From positions 102,548-118,099 of the forward strand of contig NW_003143301.1 in assembly GCF_000003605.2 (NCBI RefSeq): 15,552 nucleotides of DNA, written 5' to 3'. Positions 6,201 through 12,960 of the stretch are shown here, piece by piece. Numbering within the stretch: the stretch's first letter is position 1; every line of letters begins with the position of its first letter. A program made the translations under genes and the position numbers. This DNA comes from Saccoglossus kowalevskii. Lineage: Eukaryota; Hemichordata; Enteropneusta; Harrimaniidae. A model generated the notes under the pieces. The model made no database searches. It was not told where the DNA came from and worked only from the letters and a program-made list of their open reading frames with translations.

Positions 6201-8293
6201 CATGATTAATCTGTCAAGTGTTTTTCTCTATCAATCTAGGTGGTTCAGTGTCATCACTACTGGAAAGATATGGGGCTTTCCAAGAACCAGTCATCATCCG
6301 ATACATGCAGCAGATTCTACATGGGATAGCTTATCTCCATGACAATCAAATCATTCACAGAGATCTCAAAGGTAGGAGCATTGCTGGCAATCTTTCAATT
6401 TTGTGACAGCTTCACATTTTAAGAATCTCAAGGATATGAAGGATTTTTTAATTCCATCTTCAGGCTGAGAAGATTCATTCAAAACACCCAACCATGTGGC
6501 TGATCATGTTATTGTGATAGATGATGTCGAAAAGCTTGTTTTCCTACTCTGAATCTGGGGACTGAATCTGACTCTAGAATCTGAGTCTGGGATCCGAGTT
6601 TGAATCTGAAATTTGAGTCTGAATATGGAATCTGAGTCTGAATATAGAATCTGAGTCTGAATTTTGGATTTGATTCTGAATATGGAATCTGAGTCTGAAT
6701 CTGGAATCTACATCCAATGTGAATAAAGTTTACCTTCTTATATTTTAGGTGCTAATATTTTACTAGACAGTACTGGGCATCATTTACGAGTTGCTGACTT
6801 TGGTGCTGCAGCTAGAATGGTTGCCAAGTCAACCATGACTGGAGAATTTCAGGGACAACTACTCGGTACAATTGCCTTCATGGCACCTGAGGTAAGTTTT
6901 ATATAACAATCCACTCTATTGGCTAACAAGCTGAGAATCCTTTTTCTTGCATATTGCTATCAGGGTGCCCTGCTAGTATTTAATGTCATAAGAAATGTCT
7001 TTTTTTTGTCTTTTAGACTCCTATGCCCAGTTTAGCATTACTATGTCAGTGGGACAGTTCAGCATATTAAATAGAACGATTACAGTCTATACCTATACTC
7101 ATATATGCTGTCAATATTTGTGCATTAATTAGTTTTGGTCAGTTGCTCAACAAAATTAGAAATATAAAAAAAAAACAGAAAATGTAAGAATTGCATACAT
7201 GGTTTGAATAATGAATTGGTTGTGCACCATTGTATTCCCAGTACCATCAATTACAAAATATCTCTTAGTTTGAAACATGGTTTGAATAATGAATTAGTTG
7301 TGCATCATTGTATTCCCAATACCATCAATTACAAAATATCTCTTAGTTTGAACCTAATCAATAACAAATTGTTAAATGACTAATAACTGACTCATACAGC
7401 GTACTTTTATTTCGCCTCATCATGGAGTATTCAACACTTCTATGTTACGTAGTATGAGTAACCACGAACATCTGACTCTAATGGTTACGCTGACATCATT
7501 TAACCCTAAAATTGTCTCAGTTTTCCCCAAAAAATATTCTGAAAGGGGAAATTTTGAGGTGAATCCCCTAAGGACGATAGCTAACATGGTTTAACCCTGG
7601 CATAGTAAGAACATCATTTTCTGTGTTGTGTACACTAAGTAATTATTGGAATTATCATAGATATCGTAGTAACCACACCCACTTTCCCACCAACTTTTAT
7701 TTGGAACATTTTCATATAATTATGACAATTTGTGTGTTCTTGAGTTTTTTTGTTTTTATACCAGAATAAATATAATTCAGTAAATTTATTTGTTGTAGTA
7801 TGATTGGCTTATCAAACATTTCTCATTTCTCATTTCAGGTGCTGCGAGGTGAGACATATGGCAGAAGTTGTGATATTTGGAGTGTTGGCTGCTGTCTAGT
7901 TGAAATGGCTACATCAAAACCACCATGGAATGGTGAGGTGCTCTCTAATCATCTGGCATTAATATTTAAGGTAAATTATTGATAAGCTTTCTTTAATTTT
8001 GTGATTTCATGTCTTGTAACAAACCTAAATACTGTCTGCGCCTTTGATCATTAAACTTATGTCTCCTGATTGTCTTGGGATGTTGTTTCGGTATATAAAG
8101 TTTCAACATTTGTAATCGTATTTATCCTTGTTTTATTTTTACCCAGATTGCCTCAACCAAAGGTCCACCCAAAATACCAGATAGTATTTCACCAGCGCTG
8201 CGTGATCTGGGTTTACGTTGTCTGGAGCATGCCCCTGAGGACAGACCCTCAGCTAAAGAACTACTTAAACATGCTGTGTTTACAAGGTTGTGA
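27..8293 (+). CDS. MAP3K1: MAP3K1/MEKK1 orthologue, 13 exons, 5' partial
   Basis: This gene encodes a Ser/Thr MAP kinase kinase kinase that in vertebrates phosphorylates MKK4/7 and MEK1/2 and also acts as an E3 ubiquitin ligase. Translated exons match vertebrate MAP3K1 (compared from memory) over its whole C-terminal two thirds: SWIM finger ([11 protein letters not shown]), RING finger (CPIC...HHHC...CPLC), TOG/ARM region ([23 protein letters not shown]), linker with EALAIAM...LPIVP, then the kinase with [29 protein letters not shown] and GTIAFMAPE. About 1,050 codons lie in the window. The N-terminus and start codon are upstream. The stop is TGA at 8291-8293. All internal splice sites are GT-AG. 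About eight one-base indels interrupt the frame in exons 1, 6 and 7, while kinase exons are intact, so I call it a gene with probable assembly errors. A recent pseudogene or null allele cannot be excluded. The family assignment itself is secure. Confidence 0.95.
296..653 (+). other. Intron, MAP3K1 exon 1-2
   Basis: The intron is AT-rich and bounded by GTAAAT and TTTTCACAG. It contains a T run of about 17 near 511-526. I see no repeat or RNA gene. A microexon here could in principle resolve the phase mismatch between the flanking exons, but I could not identify one. Confidence 0.7.
654..775 (+). CDS. MAP3K1: MAP3K1 exon 2 (RING finger, first half)
   Basis: The acceptor is CACAG|T and the donor is T|GTAAGT. 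The reading [17 protein letters not shown], then [15 protein letters not shown], supplies the first zinc-ligand pairs of the MEKK1 RING (originally called PHD) finger: Cys-x2-Cys at 679-690, Cys-x3-Cys at 727-741, and the HHHC cluster at 754-765. In mammals this domain ubiquitinates ERK1/2, c-Jun and TAB1. The exon ends after the first base of a Trp codon that is completed by exon 3, which confirms phase. No indels are needed. Confidence 0.95.
776..1117 (+). other. Intron, MAP3K1 exon 2-3
   Basis: This is an ordinary AT-rich intron splitting the RING finger at a Trp codon (donor GTAAGT, acceptor ATCCAG). I see no internal feature. Confidence 0.8.
1118..1338 (+). CDS. MAP3K1: MAP3K1 exon 3 (RING finger, second half)
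   Basis: After completing the split Trp codon the exon reads [20 protein letters not shown], giving the last Cys-x2-Cys zinc ligands (1156-1167). A Ser/Pro-rich spacer follows, then AQPWIE, equivalent to vertebrate AEPWIQ at the start of the TOG region. The exon ends in phase 0 at GAG|GTAAAT. The frame is open throughout. The spacer (about 45 residues) is shorter and less Gln-rich than I recall for vertebrates. Confidence 0.95.
1459..1701 (+). CDS. MAP3K1: MAP3K1 exon 4 (TOG/ARM helical region)
   Basis: This is 81 codons, phase 0 at both ends (TTATTAG|GTT ... TTG|GTGAGT). It reads [32 protein letters not shown], then [18 protein letters not shown], all matching MAP3K1's cryptic TOG domain, which in human MEKK1 binds curved tubulin. 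[15 protein letters not shown] loop sits where vertebrates have a Gly/Ser-rich insertion. It is less repetitive here, suggesting the vertebrate low-complexity loop is derived. No frame problems. Confidence 0.95.
1702..2245 (+). other. Intron, MAP3K1 exon 4-5
   Basis: The intron is pyrimidine-rich around 1850-2060 and ends TTTATTTACAG. Short open frames on both strands within it look like chance, with no family resemblance. I see no repeat or RNA gene. Confidence 0.75.
2246..2367 (+). CDS. MAP3K1: MAP3K1 exon 5 (TOG/ARM helical region)
   Basis: It reads [20 protein letters not shown] then [20 protein letters not shown], equivalent to vertebrate KTLRAMLVYTPC...LLQPVVDTILVKCADAN. The acceptor is TTTACAG|C and the donor CG|GTATGT. 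It ends in phase 2, and the split Arg codon is completed by exon 6. No indels. Confidence 0.95.
2368..2834 (+). repeat. Intron, exon 5-6, with a diverged ~98-bp-spaced direct repeat
   Basis: The intron is very AT-rich. Two similar segments, about 2430-2477 and 2528-2574, share the pattern ACA(G)GAATTATG(A/G)ATATTATT(A/G)TATCATT...AATCTT, so they look like an old local duplication. A 12-bp perfect palindrome AATACCGGTATT lies at 2666-2677. Neither has an assigned function. Confidence 0.6.
2835..2927 (+). CDS. MAP3K1: MAP3K1 exon 6 (TOG/ARM), with one-base insertion
   Basis: After completing the split Arg codon it reads [20 protein letters not shown], very close to vertebrate [21 protein letters not shown]. 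An extra base at 2902/2903 (GCGAATTGG instead of GCGATTGG) then throws the frame to an in-frame TAG at 2908-2910. In the +1 frame the match resumes as IGREILNPG, equivalent to vertebrate VGREILKAG. The donor CCAG|GTGAGT leaves one base, which pairs correctly with exon 7 only in the resumed frame. Confidence 0.9.
2928..3477 (+). other. Intron, MAP3K1 exon 6-7
   Basis: The intron is AT-rich. It contains several similar short motifs (TTTCACTG, CACTGCTA, AGCAATTTCAG) between 3150 and 3300 that may be remnants of an old inverted-repeat element, but no clear boundaries are visible. The acceptor is TTTCCAG. Confidence 0.55.
3478..4701 (+). CDS. MAP3K1: MAP3K1 exon 7: end of TOG region and long disordered linker, frame-disrupted
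   Basis: This 1,224-bp exon starts [13 protein letters not shown] and reads [18 protein letters not shown] (vertebrate NWQELLGRLCLIDRLLLEF). Three one-base losses follow. LAKYAKRIF is in the next frame (break near 3774-3778), [20 protein letters not shown] in the next (T run 3795-3799), and [13 protein letters not shown] in the next (break near 3883-3888). An extra G in the run 4233-4237 shifts the frame once more before [13 protein letters not shown]. The linker then carries S/T-P clusters, a conserved FKTEVA block, a UIM-like helix and LPIVPGL. It ends in phase 0 at GAG|GTAACG. Identity on both sides of each break matches MAP3K1. Confidence 0.9.
4702..4833 (+). other. Intron, MAP3K1 exon 7-8
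   Basis: A short AT-rich intron of 132 bp in phase 0 (GTAACG...GCTTTTCAG). It separates the linker from the kinase domain. No internal feature seen. Confidence 0.85.
4834..4977 (+). CDS. MAP3K1: MAP3K1 exon 8: kinase N-lobe, glycine-rich loop and catalytic Lys
   Basis: This is 48 codons, phase 0 at both ends. After a short acidic lead-in it reads [19 protein letters not shown] and [12 protein letters not shown]. The glycine-rich ATP-binding loop is at about 4903-4932, with the MEKK1-typical Cys in place of the usual third loop position residue. The catalytic AVK lysine is codon 4972-4974. The frame is clean, and the kinase domain starts here. Confidence 0.97.
5033..5403. mobile_element. Possible 371-bp MITE in intron, flanked by GCTGT
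   Basis: The segment begins ATCCAGGG plus a T run and ends TTTAGAAAAACCT, which are imperfect inverted ends. It is flanked on both sides by GCTGT (5028-5032 and 5404-5408), which could be a 5-bp target duplication. Its right part (5345-5390) is more GC-rich than the rest of the intron. It holds no transposase. A 29-codon open frame begins at ATG 5099, probably by chance. The family is not recognised. Confidence 0.35.
5475..5493 (+). other. G-quadruplex-forming tract in intron (4 x GGGG)
   Basis: Four runs of GGGG are separated by single T loops on the coding strand: 5475-5478, 5480-5483, 5485-5488, 5490-5493. Four-G runs with one-base loops are the most stable class of parallel quadruplex in vitro. 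Because the tract is on the sense strand of an intron (4978-5736), the pre-mRNA would carry it too. Folding in vivo and any effect on splicing are inference. Confidence 0.75.
5737..5899 (+). CDS. MAP3K1: MAP3K1 exon 9: kinase alpha-C helix to hinge
   Basis: It reads [15 protein letters not shown], then [20 protein letters not shown] and [13 protein letters not shown]. The alpha-C glutamate that salt-bridges to the catalytic lysine is most likely the Glu before Ile, codon 5797-5799. HPN and the FVEWM hinge match vertebrate HPNI and FIEWM. The acceptor is TTCCAG, the donor CCAG|GTTAGT, phase 1 out. The frame is intact. Confidence 0.97.
5900..6239 (+). other. Intron, MAP3K1 exon 9-10
   Basis: An AT-rich intron with no visible repeat or RNA gene. 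It ends TCAATCTAG, a TAG acceptor. The long open frame that reads into exon 10 from 6218 is simply intron read-through. Confidence 0.8.
6240..6371 (+). CDS. MAP3K1: MAP3K1 exon 10: kinase alpha-D to catalytic loop start
   Basis: It reads [33 protein letters not shown] and IIHRDLKG. The catalytic-loop HRD is at 6356-6364, with the proton-acceptor Asp at codon 6362-6364. The phase-1 junction (AAAG|GT) completes a Gly codon with exon 11, giving HRDLKGAN. Vertebrate MAP3K1 has HRDVKGAN. Frame intact. Confidence 0.97.
6549..6710. repeat. Intronic minisatellite, ~19-bp period, (GAATCTGAGTCTGAATAT)n-like
   Basis: Within the 6372-6748 intron, degenerate GAATCTG/GAGTCTG hexamer-like units are organised at higher order into about 19-bp repeats. 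These are clearest from 6619 to 6700 (TATGGAATCTGAGTCTGAA and variants). The left half is more diverged. The rest of the intron shows nothing else. Confidence 0.85.
6749..6891 (+). CDS. MAP3K1: MAP3K1 exon 11: kinase activation segment
   Basis: It reads [39 protein letters not shown] and GTIAFMAPE. The metal-binding DFG is at 6796-6804. The activation loop keeps the [17 protein letters not shown] block seen in vertebrate MAP3K1, including the Thr residues used for activation. It ends in phase 0 at GAG|GTAAGT. Frame intact. Confidence 0.97.
7197..7352. repeat. Tandem duplication, 2 x 78 bp, in intron
   Basis: Two adjacent 78-bp copies (7197-7274 and 7275-7352) both run from ACATGGTTTGAATAATGAAT to TCTCTTAGTTTGA. 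I count three substitutions and no indels, which suggests a recent duplication. They lie in the 6892-7838 intron. The remainder of that intron is AT-rich and shows no other structure I can support. Confidence 0.93.
7839..7970 (+). CDS. MAP3K1: MAP3K1 exon 12: kinase C-lobe, APE to alpha-F/G
   Basis: This is 44 codons, phase 0 both ends. It reads [31 protein letters not shown] and SNHLALIFK, matching vertebrate [37 protein letters not shown]. The DIWSVG alpha-F aspartate is present. The acceptor is CATTTCAG and the donor AAG|GTAAAT. Confidence 0.97.
8147..8293 (+). CDS. MAP3K1: MAP3K1 exon 13: kinase C-terminus and stop
   Basis: It reads [46 protein letters not shown] and TGA. The subdomain XI arginine ([12 protein letters not shown]) that closes the C-lobe is present. 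As in vertebrates, the protein ends a few residues after the kinase fold. The acceptor is TACCCAG. A longer open frame across 8070-8300 in another phase is a shadow of this exon. Confidence 0.96.
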   Translation: MASTKGPPKIPDSISPALRDLGLRCLEHAPEDRPSAKELLKHAVFTRL

Positions 8294-8312
8294 ACCCTAA
8301 CAACTATTTGCC

Positions 8313-8704
8313 TGTGAACTGTAGCAGGTATCTCATCAACTGCAATCTGTAGCAGATATTGCATCAGTTGTGAACTGTAGCAGATATCACATCAGCTGTG
8401 AACTGTAGCAGATATTGCATCAGCTGTGAACTGTAGCAGATATCGCATCAGCTGTGAACTGTAGCAGGTATCGCATCAGCTGTGAACTGTAGCAGATATT
8501 GCATCAACTGTGAACTGTAGCAGATATCGCATCAACTGTGAACTGTAGCAGATATCGCATCAACTGTGAACTGTAGCAGGTATCGCATCAACTGTGAACT
8601 GTAGCGGGTATCGCATCAACTGTGAACTGTAGCGGATATCGCATCAACTGTGAACTGTAGCGGGTATCTCATCAACCGTGAACTGTAGCAGATATCGCAT
8701 CAAC
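8313..8704 (+). repeat. 28-bp minisatellite, exactly 14 copies, in 3' UTR
   Basis: There are fourteen head-to-tail units of 28 bp with no indels (14 x 28 = 392). The consensus is TGTGAACTGTAGCAGATATC followed by GCATCAAC. Variants are clustered: units 3-6 end CAGC, units 7-14 end CAAC, and units 11-13 have AGCG for AGCA. This is typical of stepwise array growth. Degenerate repeat-like sequence continues to about 8735. It begins 20 bp after the stop codon, and the stop itself lies in a TGTGAAC identical to the unit start (8289-8295). Confidence 0.97.
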
Positions 8705-8742
8705 AGGTTTTGTATCAGCTGTGATCTGAATCAGCTGCTTTC

Positions 8743-8748
8743 AATAAA
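8743..8748 (+). terminator. Candidate poly(A) signal AATAAA
   Basis: This is the first AATAAA after the stop codon, about 450 bp downstream and just beyond the minisatellite. A T/G-rich stretch (about 8819-8843) follows and could be the downstream element, though it is rather distant. Confidence 0.55.
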
Positions 8749-8769
8749 ACTTGGCTGATATAACTTGCA

Positions 8770-9540
8770 TATACACGATGACTCTGCTTCAGTACACTCC
8801 TCTTGACAGATGCCAACTGATGCTGTTACTCTGGTGGTTGTACCATCGTTGGAGCCTGGACTTCAGCATCATATCCTTGTTGTTCACGAAATAGAAATCA
8901 AACATCACTCTTATGTGATGTGTGTGAACATTATCATCTACTCTAATATGAGGTTACAAGAAATGTTTTTCTCTTCAAGATAATCAAAATTAACATTTGT
9001 GATTTATAATTGTCATTCCATCATCTAATTTTTGAATTCATCCCATCCCCTCACACTGTGCCTTTAATTCCTGTACCATCATGTCTCCAATTTAACGTAG
9101 CATGATTGATATCTTCATTCCATTTCATTGTGCTGCAAAGCCAATGTTATTTCATTGGAACCTTTATATTAGTAATTCTTATAATACAATGTATTATGCT
9201 AATGAGATATGTGGATTATCTCTTTGACAAAAATTCCAGTATGAACAAATTTATTAACATGTGTGAAAAGAGTTTTGGATTAATTTTAATATAAGGTTTC
9301 CGTCTACTTAAGTCCAGTACTGTTAAGTTTTTATTTGGTGTTTTAAAACAATCAAGATTTGTCACAATGTTTCCTCTATTATGAGGCATGCATCTCTAAC
9401 ATATAGACCTAAAATTACGTCTGTTTTCACCAGAATTAAATGTTCCTGAAACATTCTCACTGAACACATTATTATGGCTTTGTCATCATCTGCATTTTTA
9501 CTGAATTGTCTTGTAAACAACGACAAATTTATTCCTTTTG
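8770..9540. other. Non-coding, no feature seen
   Basis: AT-rich sequence with stop codons in all frames at short spacing. No repeat, RNA gene or plausible exon seen. It could include the tail of a longer MAP3K1 3' UTR. Confidence 0.6.
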
Positions 9541-10010
9541 TCCAAAATTTAAATATAGAGCACATTGAAAACTTACCCAACATAGTTTGGGCAAGAAATA
9601 ATAAACATTTGGAGTTTAATTTGAAAATATAGCCTTATAAAAACACCTTGTTTCAACCCAACTCTTGTCTTACTATTGTTATAAACAATATTTTTAAATG
9701 AAAAGAATCAACACAAAATTATAAAGCATATTCAAAAATTTTTCAATTCAATATTCAAAAGTTTCAAAAAATCACCTTGTTTCAACCCAATCTTGCCTTT
9801 AATATTATTCTTATAAAAAATATTTCTATATTGAAAAAAGTCACATATCCAAGACCAAATATAGATCACATTAAAACTTACCAGATATAGTTGTTTGAAG
9901 GGGAAAACTAAATGGGATTTGAACTAAAGAATTGCCTTATTAAACAGTCACCTTGTTATACCCCATTCTTGCCTTATTGTTGCTGTAAACAATATTTTTA
10001 TGTGATGTTT
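9541..10010. repeat. Diverged tandem repeat, ~305-bp period with an extra partial copy
   Basis: A motif like CACCTTGTTTCAACCCAA..TCTTG.CTT followed by ATAAACAATATTTTTA recurs near 9646, 9773 and 9949. A second motif, AAATATAGA(G/T)CACATT(G/A)AAAACTTACC, recurs near 9550 and 9857. Both pairs are about 305 bp apart, so the region looks like an old tandem duplication with an internal partial copy. It is too diverged to set exact ends. Confidence 0.7.
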
Positions 10011-10311
10011 TAAATCACCACAATGCATGCTGGATCATGTACGTTTTGTCAAGAAAAATTTTAAACCTTGCGATGATTTCAAAATAACGAATCCATAGTA
10101 TGTATATGAAAAACAAAACTATATTTTCTTGAAAAAAAATAATTGTAGCACTGTACATAGTAGTTTTCTAATAATACAAAAAAAAGTTTGTAAATTTTAT
10201 GGTATTTGTATTTATTTAGCTAGAGGAAACGTTACCAGCCACAAAGGTTGGACCAAAGTTGTCAGAACTGTTGTAGGCATTCGCATTCCATTAATTTTTA
10301 ACATTGTGAGC

Positions 10312-10509
10312 TACTGTAAATACTTTATTTTTGCTTCAAATTTATTTTCGCTACTTTCGTTCAGTGAAAATAAAATCCAGTGAATAGACCCTTTTCCTAT
10401 ATTTTACATTCAACTCATCAAAAATCAGTGAAAATAAATTCCATACAAAACACCCAAAAATTCTATTCAGCAAAAATTAATTCCTGCTAAAATAAAGTAT
10501 TTTACAGTA
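10312..10509. mobile_element. MITE-like element, TACTGTAAA family, copy 1
   Basis: The ends are inverted repeats of about 20 bp: TACTGTAAATACTTTATTTT at the left and AAAATAAAGTATTTTACAGTA at the right, one base different. Both ends carry an outer TA, as expected for a TA-targeting (Tc1/mariner-type) non-autonomous element of about 195 bp. There is no coding capacity. The internal sequence has repeated GTGAAAATAAA motifs. Confidence 0.85.
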
Positions 10510-11170
10510 TGACACAAATGTAGTTTATTTTATCTAAAATTAAGAAATGAGAGATTGGGCCATTCACTCATTCATAAGATCAGGTGAAAAATACTTTGAT
10601 TTATTTATTTTTCCAATTATGACCAGATCTGTCAAAAAAATATTTGTGTCTTGGGAATGCGTATGTGCTCTATGTCATTAATGACATAGGTGTATCTATT
10701 GTCAAAATAAGTCATATTTTTGTATGATTCAGTGTAAAAAAAATGTAATTTTTGTGTTGAGTGCACTACCATTGCATATGCAATTGTAATATAGCAAATA
10801 TGATAATCTGGCCACATTACCCCACATATGTTTTTATTCAAATGAGGCCGAGATGTGTTGCCAAGCAACTATTACAGGGAGCCACTGAACGGAATGTCAT
10901 GTACATGCATGCTGTGTACTGTAATTCTAGAAAATGAAAATGTAAAATTTTTATTTTTTGTTCTGTAGATGTTTTACCTGTATGTTTAGTTTGCTGTATA
11001 TTCTGCCTAATTGTGCTTTTATCAAACCAAATCATGTTTCTAATTTTAAGCAGATGAAGAGATTTTAGCAATAAGGATGTACATGTAGTTTCCAATTGAT
11101 TGTAAATATTACCCCCTCCCTGTTTTATATATTGTTTTATGTAATTAAAATGAAAAACTTAAATTACATT
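10510..11170. other. Non-coding, no feature seen
   Basis: AT-rich sequence. Short open frames on the minus strand show no family resemblance and no splice or coding signature I can support. Confidence 0.6.
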
Positions 11171-11177
11171 CATATTT

Positions 11178-11224
11178 TGTGTGTGTGTGCATGCATGCAT
11201 GCATGTGTGTGTCTGTCTTTCTGT
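11178..11224. repeat. Compound microsatellite (GT)n(GCAT)n(GT)n(CTGT)n
   Basis: A GT run is followed by about four GCAT units (11189-11204), another GT run and CTGT-like units. The alternating purine-pyrimidine tract could adopt Z-DNA, and its length is likely polymorphic. Confidence 0.9.
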
Positions 11225-11597
11225 CTATGTGTAGTAAAATAGGCATTATGGCTTTGGTATCATAGGCAAGGACGACCGGAAATGAACAACCTGAATCAAC
11301 ATACAGCAGATTTTAAAATTCTCACATTGCAATTATATTATTCTCAAAACAAGCTTAAACCATAAAATATGTTAAAATGATGCTTTTTTAGCTTTAAAAA
11401 AAAAATATATTTAAAGTGGTTGTTCTAGCCTCGCTCATTTTATTTTGAGACTACTGGAGAGGTTATCTCTTAGTCAAAAATACCTACAATGTAAATAACT
11501 TTCGAGAACAAGAAGAGCCTCTTACTTCAGTGAGAGTATATATGAGTGACTTCACTACTGAACTATTTTACCATATACTTGTAGAGGTGATAGCAGT
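11225..11597. other. Non-coding, no feature seen
   Basis: AT-rich sequence with an A run around 11397-11405. No gene or repeat recognised. Confidence 0.6.
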
Positions 11598-11598
11598 A

Positions 11599-11810
11599 TA
11601 CTGTAAAATGACTAATTTTCACTGGGTTTAAATTTCACTGATTTACCATTTCAGGCATATTCAGTGGGTTTTAAATTCACAGTTTCGTCATTTAGATAAT
11701 GTGTTCTATGCTAAATTTTACATATTCACTGTGTTTCAATTTAGCGCATTTTTCCAGTCAGCGAAATAAGCCAAATTAAAACACAGTGAATAATTACCCC
11801 CTTTACAGTA
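11599..11810. mobile_element. MITE-like element, TACTGTAAA family, copy 2
   Basis: The left end TACTGTAAA-x5-TAATTTTCACTGG and the right end CACAGTGAATAATTA-x5-TTTACAGTA form imperfect inverted repeats of about 30 bp with outer TA. The ends share TACTGTAAA with the element at 10312, and the interior shares TTCACTG/CAGTGAA motifs, so both belong to one family. It is about 212 bp and non-coding. Confidence 0.85.
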
Positions 11811-12245
11811 TCCTTTAGAGTATAACGATGAGAACACTGTCGGTAATGAACAGACAGGTTGGTGGCTGAGGTCTGGTAGGACTCTTACCTGACTGAGGCC
11901 CAAAAAAAGTTTAATGATAGCGGCAGAGGAGTACTCCAATAAAGTTATATTGTGAATTTAACAAATTTTAATTTTTTGGTGCCCCATTGAGAGTTGTGTG
12001 TGTCACAGTGTGGGAACTCTTTTGTATAGGACAGTGGACGAATGACCTGTAATTATCACAGCTGACGTATGTACTACATGATACATTCCATCTGAAATCA
12101 CTTACTTAGCTCAATGGAAATCGCTGAATCAAATCCTGGGTGTTGCTGCTCAAAAAATTGCCCAATGTAACATTGAAATATTTGAAATAAATAAAAGTTG
12201 AAATAATTAAAGTAGTTAATTAATTCGTAGCTAGTAGAATGGAAA
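11811..12245. other. Non-coding, no feature seen
   Basis: Intergenic sequence between two repeat elements. No supported gene. Confidence 0.6.
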
Positions 12246-12299
12246 ATGAATATTAATTAGCTCATGAATATTAATGAGCTCATGAATATTAATTAGCGA
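12246..12299. repeat. 18-bp tandem repeat, 3 copies
   Basis: Three consecutive copies of ATGAATATTAATTAGCTC, with T/G variation in copy 2 and a changed end in copy 3. Each copy contains the palindrome-like ATTAAT and (A)GCTC(AT) elements. Confidence 0.93.
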
Positions 12300-12335
12300 C
12301 CGGCACTTAAATCAAGCTGGGCAGAATCCTGAATG

Positions 12336-12762
12336 TTTAAAGGCCCAGGTATACTTTAAATACGCTCCGAAACAACAGGGATTATTTCCTTGCTTGTCCT
12401 GCTGTAGTAAACAGCTCCAGCCAAGCTCCAGTAAAAACGCGTTTTCTCGAACTTACATGTCTATTATGTCGTGCCAAAGTGGATGCATGTGACTATGAAT
12501 ATCACAGCAGTGACTGTGTGTAGTATTTATGACAATAAATAGTGTACGAGCTGAGATTTTGGCGGATAAAAGTAAAAAACATGAACCGGGGAAAGGGATG
12601 CGCGACTCATCTTGAATAATTACTACTGTCAATCAAAGTCACGTGATATTGGACCGCTGAAACAGGATGTGTCATAGGCTATGCAAGTGATTAAGACCAT
12701 GCATTAGAATAGCCACACCTCCAATTCACACTTGCCCAGGGCAAGTGAATTGGGCCTTTAAA
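12336..12762. mobile_element. TTAA-flanked MITE-like element, 427 bp
   Basis: A perfect 12-bp terminal inverted repeat, TTTAAAGGCCCA at 12336-12347 and TGGGCCTTTAAA at 12751-12762. The outer TTAA could be a piggyBac-type target duplication, but because it is palindromic the true TIR/target boundary is ambiguous. Next to the right end sits a hairpin: AATTCA, bulge CA, CTTGCCC, A, GGGCAAG, TGAATT (12723-12751). The interior is less AT-rich than the surroundings and encodes no transposase. Confidence 0.8.
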
Positions 12763-12896
12763 TAGTGAGTGGAAAGTTGGATCATCATGTGAGAACAAAC
12801 TACTTCTAAAACACAATCCGCTTACTAGGAACTGCAGATAACGACTTTAATCATAAACGGGTATTGTTTTAAACAAAGAAACATGGACAGTTCAGC

Positions 12897-12960
12897 ACAA
12901 AGAAAGAGTACTTTCCTAGTAAATATCGACAAAGAAAGAGTACTTTCCTAGTAAATATCG
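12897..12960. repeat. Perfect tandem duplication, 2 x 32 bp
   Basis: The copies at 12897-12928 and 12929-12960 are identical, starting ACAAAGAAAGAGTACTTTCC. A partial third start (ACAAAAAAGTA) follows. Recent duplication, no function assigned. Confidence 0.93.

Larger units (their letters stand above)
8294..8760 (+). other. MAP3K1 3' UTR (approximate end)
   Basis: This is non-coding sequence from the stop codon to just past the first good poly(A) signal. It is almost entirely occupied by the 28-bp minisatellite. The 3' end is inferred from the AATAAA at 8743. Longer UTRs ending further downstream are possible. Confidence 0.6.

Noticed and set aside
8070-8300. 76-codon plus-strand open frame at the gene end
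   Set aside because: It is a shadow: the true frame in this interval encodes the conserved kinase C-terminus.
8313-8704. CRISPR-like array because of regular 28-bp units
   Set aside because: Units are directly adjacent with no unique spacers, and the context is a eukaryotic 3' UTR.
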